This document shows, in pieces, positions 1 to 8,434 of a DNA stretch of 56,873 nt. The stretch covers positions 1 through 56,873 of the forward strand of contig JAQBVJ010000036.1 of NCBI GenBank assembly GCA_027623235.1. Direction: 5' to 3'. The number at the start of each line of letters is the position of its first letter. Within the stretch, counting starts at the first letter, position 1. The notes beneath the pieces are model-generated. The model was not told the DNA's origin, ran no database searches, and saw only the letters and a list, made by a program, of their open reading frames with translations. The DNA is from Planctomycetota bacterium (GTDB lineage Bacteria; Planctomycetota; Planctomycetia; Planctomycetales; Planctomycetaceae). A program made the translations under genes and the position numbers.

Positions 1-138
1 TCGGAGTCGGCTTCCCAAAGAGGCACGCGACCCGAAGAGTCAGCTCAAAGCCAGTCGCACCAGCCCCATCGTCCAAGTCAAACCCTCCTCACTCCCCTCT
101 GAGCCCCAATCTCCGCGAGGAGGCAGACCGTCCGGGAA

Positions 139-702
139 TTGCTGGCAATTCGGGAAGTTAATCAAATCCGTGTCAGGATTTCTCAGACCGAATCCCAGAT
201 TGAACGTACACAGCGAAACCTCGCGCTGGCAGAAGGTGAGAATCAATTCCGCGCTGTTTCGGCCGTCTTTGAGGAACTCGTCACTCAGATGCAGAATTTC
301 GAAAATGATCTCAAGGCGGCGGAAATCAACTCCAGCCGGGAGATCGACTCGGACGCGGACATTTCCACTGCGATGAAAGACGCTCAGTTCCTCACCGAGC
401 TTGCGTCATCCGACGACGGGTTGGCTGCGGCGAAAGAATTATTTCAGGCGACGGACGCCAGACTGTTCCTGTCGTTCCAGCAGGTTCGCCAGGGAAAACG
501 CGAGTTGAATCGCTTGAAACGCGGAGTCGTCGTCTTCGGAAATGGAGAAGACCCGATTGAGAAATACTCTGGCCCAACAACGCCCGACAAGCTGAAGCGA
601 AAGTCTCCAGCTCTTCGGGAAAACAAAAAAGCATCCAAAACAACTAAATCCGGTGACGAAGCCAAGTCGTTAAGAAATGCAAATCGGGATGAGCGACGAT
701 GA
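139..702 (+). pseudogene. C-terminal part of a large serine recombinase (remnant)
   Basis: The 187-residue product has a coiled-coil start (about residues 5-60, rich in Q/E/R) followed by a segment with the pattern ARLFLSFQQVRQGKRELNRL and then GVVVFGNGEDP near residue 130. I recognise this as the C-terminal coiled coil and tail of planctomycete resolvase/recombinase-family proteins; a Lys/Arg-rich tail follows. The catalytic Ser domain is absent. The reading frame is closed by a TGA at 100-102, just upstream, and the only start is a weak TTG at 139, so the gene is 5'-truncated. A short open stretch in another frame to about 161 may be more of the same decayed gene. Its stop overlaps the ATG of the next gene (ATGA at 699-702). 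The recombinase assignment is from memory of the family and is moderate. Confidence 0.5.
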
Positions 703-1757
703 ACCTGCAAAGAGCTGCGCAGACACGATCAGCTGCCGTCGCCGTTGTGTCTGTTTTCCTGAGCCTGTTCCACGCTGGTCTTGCCGCTCAGGAGAAACCG
801 GTCTCGATCCTTGCGGCGCGGATTGGTGGGCACATCCACCCGTCGATCTGCCGGACGGAAAATGGAACGCTGGTTGTCGTCTACAAAGGAGCGAACGTGC
901 TGATGTGCTCCCGCTCGACCGACGACGGCGAGACGTGGACGAAGCCCGAGCCGATTGCGACTTCGGCCCGACGGCCGGACGTCATTCGCGAGGTCAAAAA
1001 GTTTGAGGTGTATCCAGGCACGGCCGATACTCTTCCGGACGATCGGATCCTCGTCACCTGGAATTTCATCGCCGACGACAAAGCCAAAGACGGCTACTAC
1101 GAACGGGCACTGCTCTACTCGATGAGCTCAGATCAGGGACAATCCTGGACTGAGCAGCAACTGATCGGCCCAGTCGACGAAAAGCACCTGGGCGCGGTCC
1201 GCCACAACGTGCTTCCCTGGGCTGAGGGGCAGTGGCTGCTGCCGCTGCGTGTCGGTCCGCCGCAGCTGTTCGATCCTCGAAGCGGAAAGCTGACGGTCTT
1301 CCCACTGGTCGGCCCGGACGGAAAGCAGAACGAGTTTCAGCAGATTTCGCGAACGGCCAAAGGCTCACTGGTCGCCATGGGGCCGGTCCTTCTTCATTCA
1401 ACGGACGAGGGAAAGAGCTGGGGCAACGTCGACGATTTTCCAGCCGTGCCGGACAAACGCGACAATGCGGAGGGACGTTTTCTGACGACGCTCAAAGATG
1501 GTCGCGTCCTCGTGACCTGGGGAATCGGAAGCGACAACAAGGGGCTCAGGTATAACCTCTCGCTCGACGATGGACAGACCTGGAAAGCGGACCGGACGGT
1601 CACACTTCTTCCGGAGACGAGGATCACGGCACGCTATTACTCAGCCCGCACGATCCAGCTCGACGACGCGCACGTCGGTACTGCCTTTATGAATGGAGAC
1701 GGGGTTCACTTTCTGAAAGTGGAACTGAAACGCCTTGCCATGCCGTCACTCAGATGA
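699..1757 (+). CDS. Secreted sialidase-like (BNR/Asp-box) protein
   Basis: The 352-aa protein has an N-terminal signal peptide (hydrophobic stretch to about residue 30, AxA-like end) and then a six-bladed propeller type fold marked by four Asp boxes (S-x-D-x-G-x-[TS]-W): about residues 69-76 (STDDGETW), 143-150 (SSDQGQSW), 231-238 (STDEGKSW) and 286-292 (LDDGQTW). This is the exo-alpha-sialidase/BNR superfamily, which acts on exported glycans. An early Arg (AARIGGHIHPSIC) could be part of the arginine triad, but I cannot confirm the catalytic Tyr/Glu. The start ATG overlaps the stop of the recombinase remnant, and GATGAGCGACG just upstream is only a weak ribosome site. The substrate is unknown. 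Confidence 0.8.
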   Translation: MNLQRAAQTRSAAVAVVSVFLSLFHAGLAAQEKPVSILAARIGGHIHPSICRTENGTLVVVYKGANVLMCSRSTDDGETWTKPEPIATSARRPDVIREVKKFEVYPGTADTLPDDRILVTWNFIADDKAKDGYYERALLYSMSSDQGQSWTEQQLIGPVDEKHLGAVRHNVLPWAEGQWLLPLRVGPPQLFDPRSGKLTVFPLVGPDGKQNEFQQISRTAKGSLVAMGPVLLHSTDEGKSWGNVDDFPAVPDKRDNAEGRFLTTLKDGRVLVTWGIGSDNKGLRYNLSLDDGQTWKADRTVTLLPETRITARYYSARTIQLDDAHVGTAFMNGDGVHFLKVELKRLAMPSLR

Positions 1758-1897
1758 CAATCCATCAGGCACATTCTGACTTATGCGATAGCAGATCGAG
1801 AAACTCGAAAGGGGCGGACCAATGCGGCACAGCCGTAACCAAATTGTTTGAGTGGCTGGCCGACACGGTGTGTTCAGGCAACGGACGCAGCCACTGT

Positions 1898-1937
1898 GGA
1901 TTCAACCTTCAATCCTGGGATTCAACCTTCAATCCGG
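1898..1937. repeat. 20-bp tandem duplication
   Basis: Two adjacent 20-bp units beginning GGATTCAACCTTCAATCC (1898-1917 and 1918-1937) differ at one position. They lie between the sialidase-like gene and the 3' end of the DUF1559 gene, in the gap between convergent genes. Confidence 0.85.
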
Positions 1938-1946
1938 CCAGACCCG

Positions 1947-2840
1947 TCAAAACGCACCGACGAGTTCGTCTCCATTCGCTGTGGCCAGGGCCTTGAAGGT
2001 GCGTTCGTCGATATTCTCGCTGATAAATCTGACGTGACCATCTCCCACCAGCATGTGGATGCCTCCGGTGTGCCAACTGGAAAAGTCTTCCATGTGAGCG
2101 GACCTGTGGTTCGGCGTGTGGTCGGCGACTCCAAGAATTCGAGCGAGTGATTCCTCACCGCCGGGAACCGCACCCGTCCAGGTCGCGTTCCAGCCGAGTC
2201 CTTTATCGTGTCGCCGTTCGCCAACCATGAATGTGTGGCTTGTCCCGTCCGTGATGTCGCGAAATCGGATGCGACTGTTGAGATAAAACAGGCCATCGCT
2301 GATACACGGCTGCCCGGGAGTGCATGCATCGTCGAGTTCATTTGTGCCCCAGTTTCCGACATAGTTGGAACTTGAGACGGTGGCGAGGACATTGGCCGCA
2401 TTGCCTTCTTCCGGCACGTCCCAGACTTCAGGGCCGATGTCGCTCGGGCAACGGAAGCCCGGGAGGACACTTAATAGTAGCGGCTGATTCCCCGGATCCA
2501 TCAAACTGCGTGTTGTGTCGAGCCGACCGTAAAGCGGAGCCTGATCGATCTGCGGAAGCAGCATCACGGCCCAGCCGAAACTGTTGTGGCCTTCAAAATC
2601 CTGACTCCCTGTCGCGCGGTCGACACCAATCCAGCCGGGAGGAAACGTCCTGGCAATTTCATGATAGTTGTGCAGTGCGAGGCCGATCTGCTTCAGGTTG
2701 TTTTTGCATTCTGACCGGCGAGCCGCTTCACGGGCCTGTTGAACGGCGGGCAGCAGGAGGGCAATCAGAACCGCAATAATCGCGATGACGACCAGCAGTT
2801 CGATCAGCGTGAAACCCCGACGGGGTTGCGAATCAGTCAT
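1947..2840 (-). CDS. DUF1559 (SBP_bac_10-type) pseudopilin-like protein
   Basis: The 297-aa protein opens with a type IV pilin/type II secretion N-methylation motif, [19 protein letters not shown], at about residues 8-26, followed by [28 protein letters not shown], which is the hallmark of the planctomycete DUF1559 family. The C-terminus holds the family's H-x-G-G...DGHVRFI motif, here [16 protein letters not shown]. These proteins are numerous in planctomycete genomes and are presumed to be pseudopilin-like exported proteins; their job is unknown. I chose the ATG at 2838-2840 because GAGGAG lies about 6 bases upstream and the methylation motif follows at once. A longer frame continues upstream but looks non-coding. 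Confidence 0.93.
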   Translation of the reverse strand: MTDSQPRRGFTLIELLVVIAIIAVLIALLLPAVQQAREAARRSECKNNLKQIGLALHNYHEIARTFPPGWIGVDRATGSQDFEGHNSFGWAVMLLPQIDQAPLYGRLDTTRSLMDPGNQPLLLSVLPGFRCPSDIGPEVWDVPEEGNAANVLATVSSSNYVGNWGTNELDDACTPGQPCISDGLFYLNSRIRFRDITDGTSHTFMVGERRHDKGLGWNATWTGAVPGGEESLARILGVADHTPNHRSAHMEDFSSWHTGGIHMLVGDGHVRFISENIDERTFKALATANGDELVGAF

Positions 2841-3014
2841 GAGTAACTCCTCGAAAAAATGCACCGATCGGCGCTTGAATATGAGTGAACGGCTCGCCCC
2901 ACCATCTCTGGCCGACGAGGATCGCGCAGCAGTGCGCGTCAAAAATGAAGAATGAAGCTGGCGTGGCGGGAGCCGGAAAACGGCCGATGCGCGAGCAACG
3001 TGCGCCGCACGACG

Positions 3015-3080
3015 GGTACTCCTGCCCGTTCTGTTGCGTTCGTCCCGTTGCGCCAAACGAGCAGGAGTGCCCGTTTCACG
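3015..3080. repeat. Imperfect palindrome in the 2841-3147 intergenic gap
   Basis: The arms ACTCCTGCCCGTT and AACGAGCAGGAGT pair with one mismatch around a loop of about 25 bases. This is the only structure I see in the 307-bp gap between the DUF1559 gene and the His-rich gene upstream. It looks like an interspersed repeat unit, not a terminator, because no T-run follows. Confidence 0.6.
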
Positions 3081-3147
3081 TGCTCAAGGAGCAGTCTGAC
3101 GCATCAGTCACCGGAGCAATTTTCCGGAACGAATATTGAGCGTCGAA

Positions 3148-3705
3148 TCAGCAGGCGGGCGGAGCTCGTCCGCGCCAGGCGTGTGATGCAGCGGTCGCCG
3201 CCGAAGGCACCTCAGCTCGGCAGAATTCGGCGGCAGGCTCGCTGCAGTCCTGAAGTTGCACGAGTTCCACGGAATCGACTTCGAGCGCCTGGAAGTCGCA
3301 CAGCAAACAGCCTCCGTGGACCAATCCTGGCCCCTCGGAATCACCGTGAGAGTGTGGTCCGGGCTGATTTCTGGAGTGACTCTCACCCGACCCGTGATGA
3401 AACGGGCACGAGTGAGCCTCCACCCAGGCTGCTCCCGAAGATGCGGGATTCGCAGCCGCGTGACCGTGCGAATGCTCGTGCGTGTGCAGCGCAGCCGCGC
3501 TCGTTGCGAGGAGGTAACCCGCAAGAGAAATAACGGCGATGCAGCTTCGAGCAGGCACGATCGAGGACCAAATCGGGTCGCGAGATTCCAAGCGGCCAAC
3601 TGTACGTTGGGCAGAACTCAGACCGCAACTCAAATCGATGCAATTCGCAAAATCCTCAAAGTTCCCCTCAGAAGTTCCTGAGAAATCCACCGCCGGGATT
3701 CCCAC
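3148..3705 (-). CDS. Small His-rich exported protein, DUF2946-like
   Basis: A reading frame of 185 aa from a GTG start. About residue 50 begins a hydrophobic segment (ARSCIAVISLAGYLLATSAAALH) followed by His-rich stretches (HTHEHSHGHAAA, CPFHHGSGESHS, HSHGDS), a GGCLLCDFQALEVD motif with paired cysteines, and a C-terminal SHAWRGRAPPAC. The hydrophobic start, CxxC, His clusters and RAPP tail resemble small metal-related proteins of the DUF2946 type. The first 50 residues may not be translated: no good ribosome site precedes the GTG, and an internal start near the hydrophobic segment is possible. A metal (Cu/Zn) role is inference from the His and Cys content only. Confidence 0.5.
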   Translation of the reverse strand: MGIPAVDFSGTSEGNFEDFANCIDLSCGLSSAQRTVGRLESRDPIWSSIVPARSCIAVISLAGYLLATSAAALHTHEHSHGHAAANPASSGAAWVEAHSCPFHHGSGESHSRNQPGPHSHGDSEGPGLVHGGCLLCDFQALEVDSVELVQLQDCSEPAAEFCRAEVPSAATAASHAWRGRAPPAC

Positions 3706-3855
3706 GGTCCGATCGTCCGGTTGCGTGGACCGCCAACTGCGTCGCGTGGCGGTTTCATTCGCACTCAGCCGGGCTACAATGAAAGTTCGCTTCTCAAAAC
3801 ACCCTCAGCGGCGTCGGATTTCGGCGGCGCTGCAAAAACGACGGGCGGATCGCTG

Positions 3856-5124
3856 ATGTATCTCCGCATGGCCAAACGCGTTCTCCTTGAAACAGACAAA
3901 CGGTTGCTCTGGAAGTTCCTGTACAACATGGGCTTCAAAGGAACGCTGTCTGTTCTGAAATTCAAGCGGCGTCTCAAACGCGGCGAGTATTTTCCGCCGT
4001 TTCTGTACGTCTCCGTGATCAACAGCTGCAACCTGCGCTGCCAGGGCTGCTGGGTCGACGTTGCGGCGAAGCAGGAGAAGATCGATCTCGAAGCGATGTC
4101 GAAGCTGATCCGCGAATCGCGAGCGATGGGCAACGTCTTTTTCGGCATCGTCGGTGGCGAGCCGTTCATGCACCCGCAACTGCTCGAGATTTTTGAAGCT
4201 CACCCCGACTGCTACTTCCAAGTCTTCACCAATGGCCACTTCATAACCGACGAGGTCGCGAAGCGGCTCCGCAAATGCGGCAACGTCACGCCGCTGATCA
4301 GTGTCGAGGGCACCGAGATTATCAGCGACGAGCGGCGTGGCAAAGACGGCGTCCTGAGCGCGACGATGCAGGGCCTTCAAAACTGCCTGGACAACAAAGT
4401 CTTCACCGGCGTCTGCACGAGCGTCTGTCAGACAAACATCGACGACCTGGTCACGGAAAAGTGGGTCGACAATCTCATCAAGATGGGTGTGCTCTACACC
4501 TGGTTCCACATTTACCGGCCAATGGGTCCCGACGCGTGCCCGGACCTCTGCCTGACTCCGGAACAGCAGTTCCGCGTGCGAAAGTTCGTTGTCGAAATGC
4601 GGGCTGAGAAACCGATCGCCATTGTCGACGCCTACTACGACGGCGAGGGCAAGGCGCTCTGCCCGGCGGCGACCGGCATCTCGCACCACATCAACCCGTG
4701 GGGCGGCATCGAGCCCTGCCCGATCATTCAGTTCGCCACGGACAACATCCACGACGATTCGAAAACGCTGCCAGAGAAATTCGCGTCACCGTTCCTGACT
4801 GAGTTTCGGAAGCTCGCGTCCCGGACGACGCGCGGCTGCATCGTGCTTGAGCGGCCGGACCTGCTGGAAGAACTCGTTGTCGCGCAGGGAGCGGACGACG
4901 TCACCGCGAGAAAGACCGCTTTGGCCGAGCTCCAGAAAATGGAAGTCCGAACGTCGCAGTTCAATCCGGACGCGGAAATCCCAGAGAAGAGCTGGGCTTA
5001 CCGAATCGTGAAGCGTTTCCTGTTCAACGATTTTGGAGCGTACAACAACTACGACCACTCACAGTCGGCGGCACCGTTCGTTCTCAAGAAGCGTTCCGAA
5101 CCGGCGGAAAAAACGACTGTTTAG
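3856..5124 (+). CDS. Radical SAM protein
   Basis: The 422-aa protein carries the radical SAM cluster motif CxxxCxxC at Cys58, Cys62 and Cys65 (INSCNLRCQGCW), a GGEP-type SAM-binding strand near residue 100 (FFGIVGGEPFMHP), and barrel strands such as TNGHFI and VEGTE. A later region LCPAATGISHHINPWGGIEPCPI (about 270-295) has Cys residues like an abbreviated SPASM or auxiliary-cluster end. The reaction cannot be told from sequence. The start is the ATG at 3856 (MYLRMAKRV), since upstream in-frame sequence looks random. It is followed by 173 bp before the next gene, so co-transcription is uncertain. Confidence 0.88.
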   Translation: MYLRMAKRVLLETDKRLLWKFLYNMGFKGTLSVLKFKRRLKRGEYFPPFLYVSVINSCNLRCQGCWVDVAAKQEKIDLEAMSKLIRESRAMGNVFFGIVGGEPFMHPQLLEIFEAHPDCYFQVFTNGHFITDEVAKRLRKCGNVTPLISVEGTEIISDERRGKDGVLSATMQGLQNCLDNKVFTGVCTSVCQTNIDDLVTEKWVDNLIKMGVLYTWFHIYRPMGPDACPDLCLTPEQQFRVRKFVVEMRAEKPIAIVDAYYDGEGKALCPAATGISHHINPWGGIEPCPIIQFATDNIHDDSKTLPEKFASPFLTEFRKLASRTTRGCIVLERPDLLEELVVAQGADDVTARKTALAELQKMEVRTSQFNPDAEIPEKSWAYRIVKRFLFNDFGAYNNYDHSQSAAPFVLKKRSEPAEKTTV

Positions 5125-5297
5125 TCCTCCTCAATCTTTGCGAATTCTTTTCGAAACAGACTCCACTGAGATCCCGATGAATCTTTGAGCGTTGCGGGCC
5201 GCCCGGTCTGGCCAGTTGCCACATTGCCAGTTGCCACTTCGACCGGAATCCTCTGAAGTTCGACCCGTCCCAAAACTCCAGCCTGAGACCTGCCCCT

Positions 5298-6047
5298 ATG
5301 TCCGACAAAAACACACCGAGCCCTCCCGAGACCACCGAAGCGGCCGCTCCACACAAGGAGGTCCCGGTCAAACACATCTACCTCGTGGCGTATCCGAAGC
5401 TGATCTTTCTTTATCCGACATTCATTGCCGCAGTCGTTGCCGGATGTTTCATGGCGTTTGCCGGGATGGGAGACGCAGAGGTTGCCAACCCGTCGCGTGG
5501 CGCTGAAGTCATGTCGCTGATCTTCCTGGGAATCCTGACGATCAACCTCGTCGTCCTGACGTTCGATTTCCCCCGGACAACATCGCTGACACTGTTCTTC
5601 TTCGTAGCCATGATCCTGATGGGTCTATTCGTGTTCTTTAAATTCAACCCGGACTTTCTGCCTGTGGTCGGCAAGGTCCTGGGCGCATTGCAGCCTTACG
5701 CCAATGCACACTTCTACTTCCTGTTCGCGGGAGTCCTGCTTGCGTTTTTTCTTGCCATCCTGGTTGCAGTTCAGTTTGACTACTGGGAAGTCCGTCCAAA
5801 CGAACTGCTGCATCATCACGGCATGATGAGCGACCTGAAGCGCTACCCTGCCCCGAATCTTCGCATCGACAAAGAGATCAACGACGTTTTTGAGTACATG
5901 CTTCTCCGGTCCGGCCGACTGATTCTGCACGCCCGGCATGAGACGCGAGCCATCGTGCTCGACAATGTCCTCTTTATTAATGCCAAAGAGAAAAAGCTCA
6001 CCACGATGCTGGGAGCTCTCCAGGTTTCTGTCCGCGACGACGAGTAA
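5298..6047 (+). CDS. Four-helix integral membrane protein, unknown function
   Basis: The 249-aa protein has a soluble Pro/Glu-rich N-terminus (1-25) and four strong hydrophobic segments at roughly 35-57, 72-88, 92-112 and 132-155, then a cytosolic C-terminal domain of about 90 residues. That domain contains WEVRPNELLHHHGMMSDLKRYPAPNLRIDKEI and ends LTTMLGALQVSVRDDE; its beta-rich reading resembles a PH-like domain in length. I do not recognise a named family. The stop is 15 bp from the bioD start, so the two are probably co-transcribed. Confidence 0.8.
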   Translation: MSDKNTPSPPETTEAAAPHKEVPVKHIYLVAYPKLIFLYPTFIAAVVAGCFMAFAGMGDAEVANPSRGAEVMSLIFLGILTINLVVLTFDFPRTTSLTLFFFVAMILMGLFVFFKFNPDFLPVVGKVLGALQPYANAHFYFLFAGVLLAFFLAILVAVQFDYWEVRPNELLHHHGMMSDLKRYPAPNLRIDKEINDVFEYMLLRSGRLILHARHETRAIVLDNVLFINAKEKKLTTMLGALQVSVRDDE

Positions 6048-6062
6048 CGCGGGTCGGACTTC

Positions 6063-6791
6063 ATGAGAGGCCTTTTCATCACCGGCACAGATACGGATGT
6101 CGGCAAGACATGGGGCACCGCCGCAATCGCCCGTCAGCTTCGATCTGACGGGTTGCGGCCGGCTGTCTTCAAGCCTGCGTGCTCCGGTGCGGAACGCCAC
6201 GTGACGGGCGAGCTTTTCTGGCACGATGTCGAGACGCTGGCGGAAGCGGCAGCGATATCCGATCGAAGCCTGATCTGCCCGCAGACGTTTGAGGCACCGC
6301 TTGCCCCGCCCGCGGCCGCGCGACGGGAAGGTCGTTCGGTTTCCTGGCAGAAGATACTCGACGGACTCTCACGCTGGGCGGACGAGGCCGAATCACCGGC
6401 GCCGGATCTGCTGCTCGTTGAAGGAGTCGGCGGCCTGCTCTGTCCGCTCACTGATGAATGCTCCGTTGCGGACCTGGCTGCGACAATCGGCTTCCCGCTC
6501 GTGATCGTCGCGCGGCTCGGACTGGGCACGATCAATCACACTTTGCTGACGATGGAAGCCGCCCGGTCTCGCGGTCTCAAGATCGCTGGCATCATTCTCA
6601 ACGACGGCCAGAATCTCGCTGAAACCGAAGCGGGGAAGTCGAATCATGACGAACTAAGTCGCTTTTTCGGCGAGTTGGTTCTCGGCGTCTTCCCGTTTCA
6701 AGGCGAGACCGTCTGCTTGCGGGACGGGAAGACGAGCGCCAGAATAAACTGGCTAGAGCTGGCAGGCAGCGCTGCCTGCGAACTTGGTTGA
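6063..6791 (+). CDS. bioD: Dethiobiotin synthetase
   Basis: The 242-aa protein begins MRGLFITGTDTDVGKTW, the BioD-type Walker A (residues 8-16), and has KPACSG (the KP.xSG substrate strand near 38), EGVGGLLCPL (near 120) and the switch-like GLGTINHTLLT and ILND segments. BioD ligates CO2 and 7,8-diaminopelargonate with ATP to make dethiobiotin. No other biotin gene is in view. The last residues, LAGSAACELG, are encoded by an 18-bp perfect palindrome (6762-6779), so the natural C-terminus may once have been shorter or different. Confidence 0.92.
   Translation: MRGLFITGTDTDVGKTWGTAAIARQLRSDGLRPAVFKPACSGAERHVTGELFWHDVETLAEAAAISDRSLICPQTFEAPLAPPAAARREGRSVSWQKILDGLSRWADEAESPAPDLLLVEGVGGLLCPLTDECSVADLAATIGFPLVIVARLGLGTINHTLLTMEAARSRGLKIAGIILNDGQNLAETEAGKSNHDELSRFFGELVLGVFPFQGETVCLRDGKTSARINWLELAGSAACELG
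6762..6779. repeat. 18-bp perfect palindrome at the 3' end of bioD
   Basis: GCAGGCAGCGCTGCCTGC reads the same on both strands. It lies inside the coding end of bioD. No T-run follows, so a simple rho-independent terminator is not supported. Confidence 0.85.
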
Positions 6792-6949
6792 GGGCGGCGT
6801 CGCTATCGACGATTGCCCATCACCTTTGTCGGCTCGCACGGTGAAACTGCCAGGCAGAGGCATCCGGCACTCGCGAGGTGCGTCGGAAATCCATTCCAAC
6901 TGCGGTCGCACGGAGTTCGCGACTACGGTCTTATTCGGAGTCAGAAACG

Positions 6950-8350
6950 ATGTCGTTCGAAGTGACGTGCGGTCAGTGCAGTGGCCGTTTGCGGGTTGAT
7001 CAGGGCGGAATGGTCGTCGCGTGCCCTCATTGTGGCGTGCATCTCGACATCGCAGACCCGAACGCCACTGAGACGCCGGCGTCTCAACCGGTCACAGAAT
7101 CTGCTCCCGCGTCAGACATCCCGGCTGCCGCACCAGAAGCGGCTGCCCAACCCACGGCGAAAACTGAGATGCCATTTCCCGCCTTCGAACCGGCAGCTTT
7201 CGAGGCCGGTGGCATTCCCGGGTTCGACCCGACGGCCCCCCTGCTGAAAGCCGCAGGTCCCCCTCCAACGGAACCTGCCGCGCAGCTGCCCGCCGCAAAC
7301 GGACCGGCGTTTGACCCGACAGCAGCCACTTCGATCGAGGTTCCCATGACGGCCCCGGGACCCGCGGCGGCTGGAGTCGAATCGACAATCTTCCAGGGCG
7401 ACTCGCCAACACAGAGCGAGGGGGTACCACTTCAAACGGAACCAGCTCGCGAAGCAGTCCCAGCGCCGGCGGAACTCGCGCCGGCTCCCGCTCAGTTCAC
7501 TGGCCCGGCAGCGATGGATTCCCTGTCGACGTTCACTTCCTCAAAGAAAACGGCCTCCGGAACCATTCCTCGCAAAACGTTCCTGATCGTTGCCAGCTAT
7601 GCCAGTGCCATGACGCTGGCTGCCATCTGGTTACTGATGAAGGTGCTCAACCCAGCCGCGAACGGCCTCGAGAGCCTGCCGGACATGGAACCCGTCAAGG
7701 ACCGCACCGGCGAGATTGGATACCGCCTGGTTCCGGAAGACGCACCAATGCCGATCGGCCATTCGCTGACCCTTGGCGAAGAGCGGCGTTTTGGAAATCT
7801 CCTTGTCACACCACTGCGTGTTTCGCGAGGTCCGCTCGAATTCAAACATTACGATCCAGCATCCACCGCAACTCGCGAACCTGTTGCCGGTGTCCTCAAG
7901 CTGTGGTTGAAATTTGAAAACGTCTCTGAGGACCAGTCAATTGCGCCGCTTCGCAGCCTCCTGTTCGAACGCGACAGCAGCGACATCGACAACGAGCGAG
8001 CCAACACGTTTGTCTGTCGCAGCTCGGAGAAGAAAAAAGACGGCAGCCGCCTTCTCGTCTACGACCACAATCTGAGCGGCGACTGGAACATCGTGGGGTT
8101 GAATATCGACGAGGAACTCCCACCCGGAGAGAGCACCGAACTTTTCGTTCCGACAACCGACTCCGGAGTCGACGGATTGTTCGGCGGCGACGAATCGCTC
8201 GTCTGGCGGGTTCACTTTCGCAAGGGGTACAGCCGTAAAAGATTCGGCGTCACGACGGTGGTCGAGATCAACTTCAAGGAAGACGACGTCGCCTTCGACA
8301 CAAAACCGAACAAAGAAAACGCACCGGACGCGGAGACAGAAAAAGCATAG
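6950..8350 (+). CDS. Zinc-ribbon, single-TM protein with linker of Pro/Ala repeats
   Basis: The 466-aa protein begins MSFEVTCGQCSGRLRV...VACPHCG, a CxxC...CxxC zinc ribbon of the MJ0042/planctomycete type (residues 7-28). A long low-complexity Pro/Ala/Glu region follows (about 35-200), then one transmembrane helix (FLIVASYASAMTLAAIWLLM, about 211-232) and a 230-residue C-terminal domain with LKLWLKFENVSEDQSIAPL, which looks like an Ig-type beta domain (DUF4352-like in character). The ATG at 6950 is chosen because it begins the zinc ribbon and upstream frame is not protein-like. Function unknown; this type of architecture is common in planctomycetes. Confidence 0.85.
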   Translation: MSFEVTCGQCSGRLRVDQGGMVVACPHCGVHLDIADPNATETPASQPVTESAPASDIPAAAPEAAAQPTAKTEMPFPAFEPAAFEAGGIPGFDPTAPLLKAAGPPPTEPAAQLPAANGPAFDPTAATSIEVPMTAPGPAAAGVESTIFQGDSPTQSEGVPLQTEPAREAVPAPAELAPAPAQFTGPAAMDSLSTFTSSKKTASGTIPRKTFLIVASYASAMTLAAIWLLMKVLNPAANGLESLPDMEPVKDRTGEIGYRLVPEDAPMPIGHSLTLGEERRFGNLLVTPLRVSRGPLEFKHYDPASTATREPVAGVLKLWLKFENVSEDQSIAPLRSLLFERDSSDIDNERANTFVCRSSEKKKDGSRLLVYDHNLSGDWNIVGLNIDEELPPGESTELFVPTTDSGVDGLFGGDESLVWRVHFRKGYSRKRFGVTTVVEINFKEDDVAFDTKPNKENAPDAETEKA

Positions 8351-8434
8351 CGGGGTGAGGACGAGTCGGATTCAGGTCTGAAGATGTACCGCATAGCGCG
8401 GCCGTCCAGACAGAAAAAGCCCCGGCTGAAGCGA

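Noticed and set aside
3805..4752. A 315-codon minus-strand frame opposite the radical SAM gene
   Set aside because: Composition is Asp/Arg/Val-rich and shadow-like; the plus-strand radical SAM motifs are clear.
6762..6779. Rho-independent terminator for bioD
   Set aside because: The palindrome is inside the coding end and no T-run follows.
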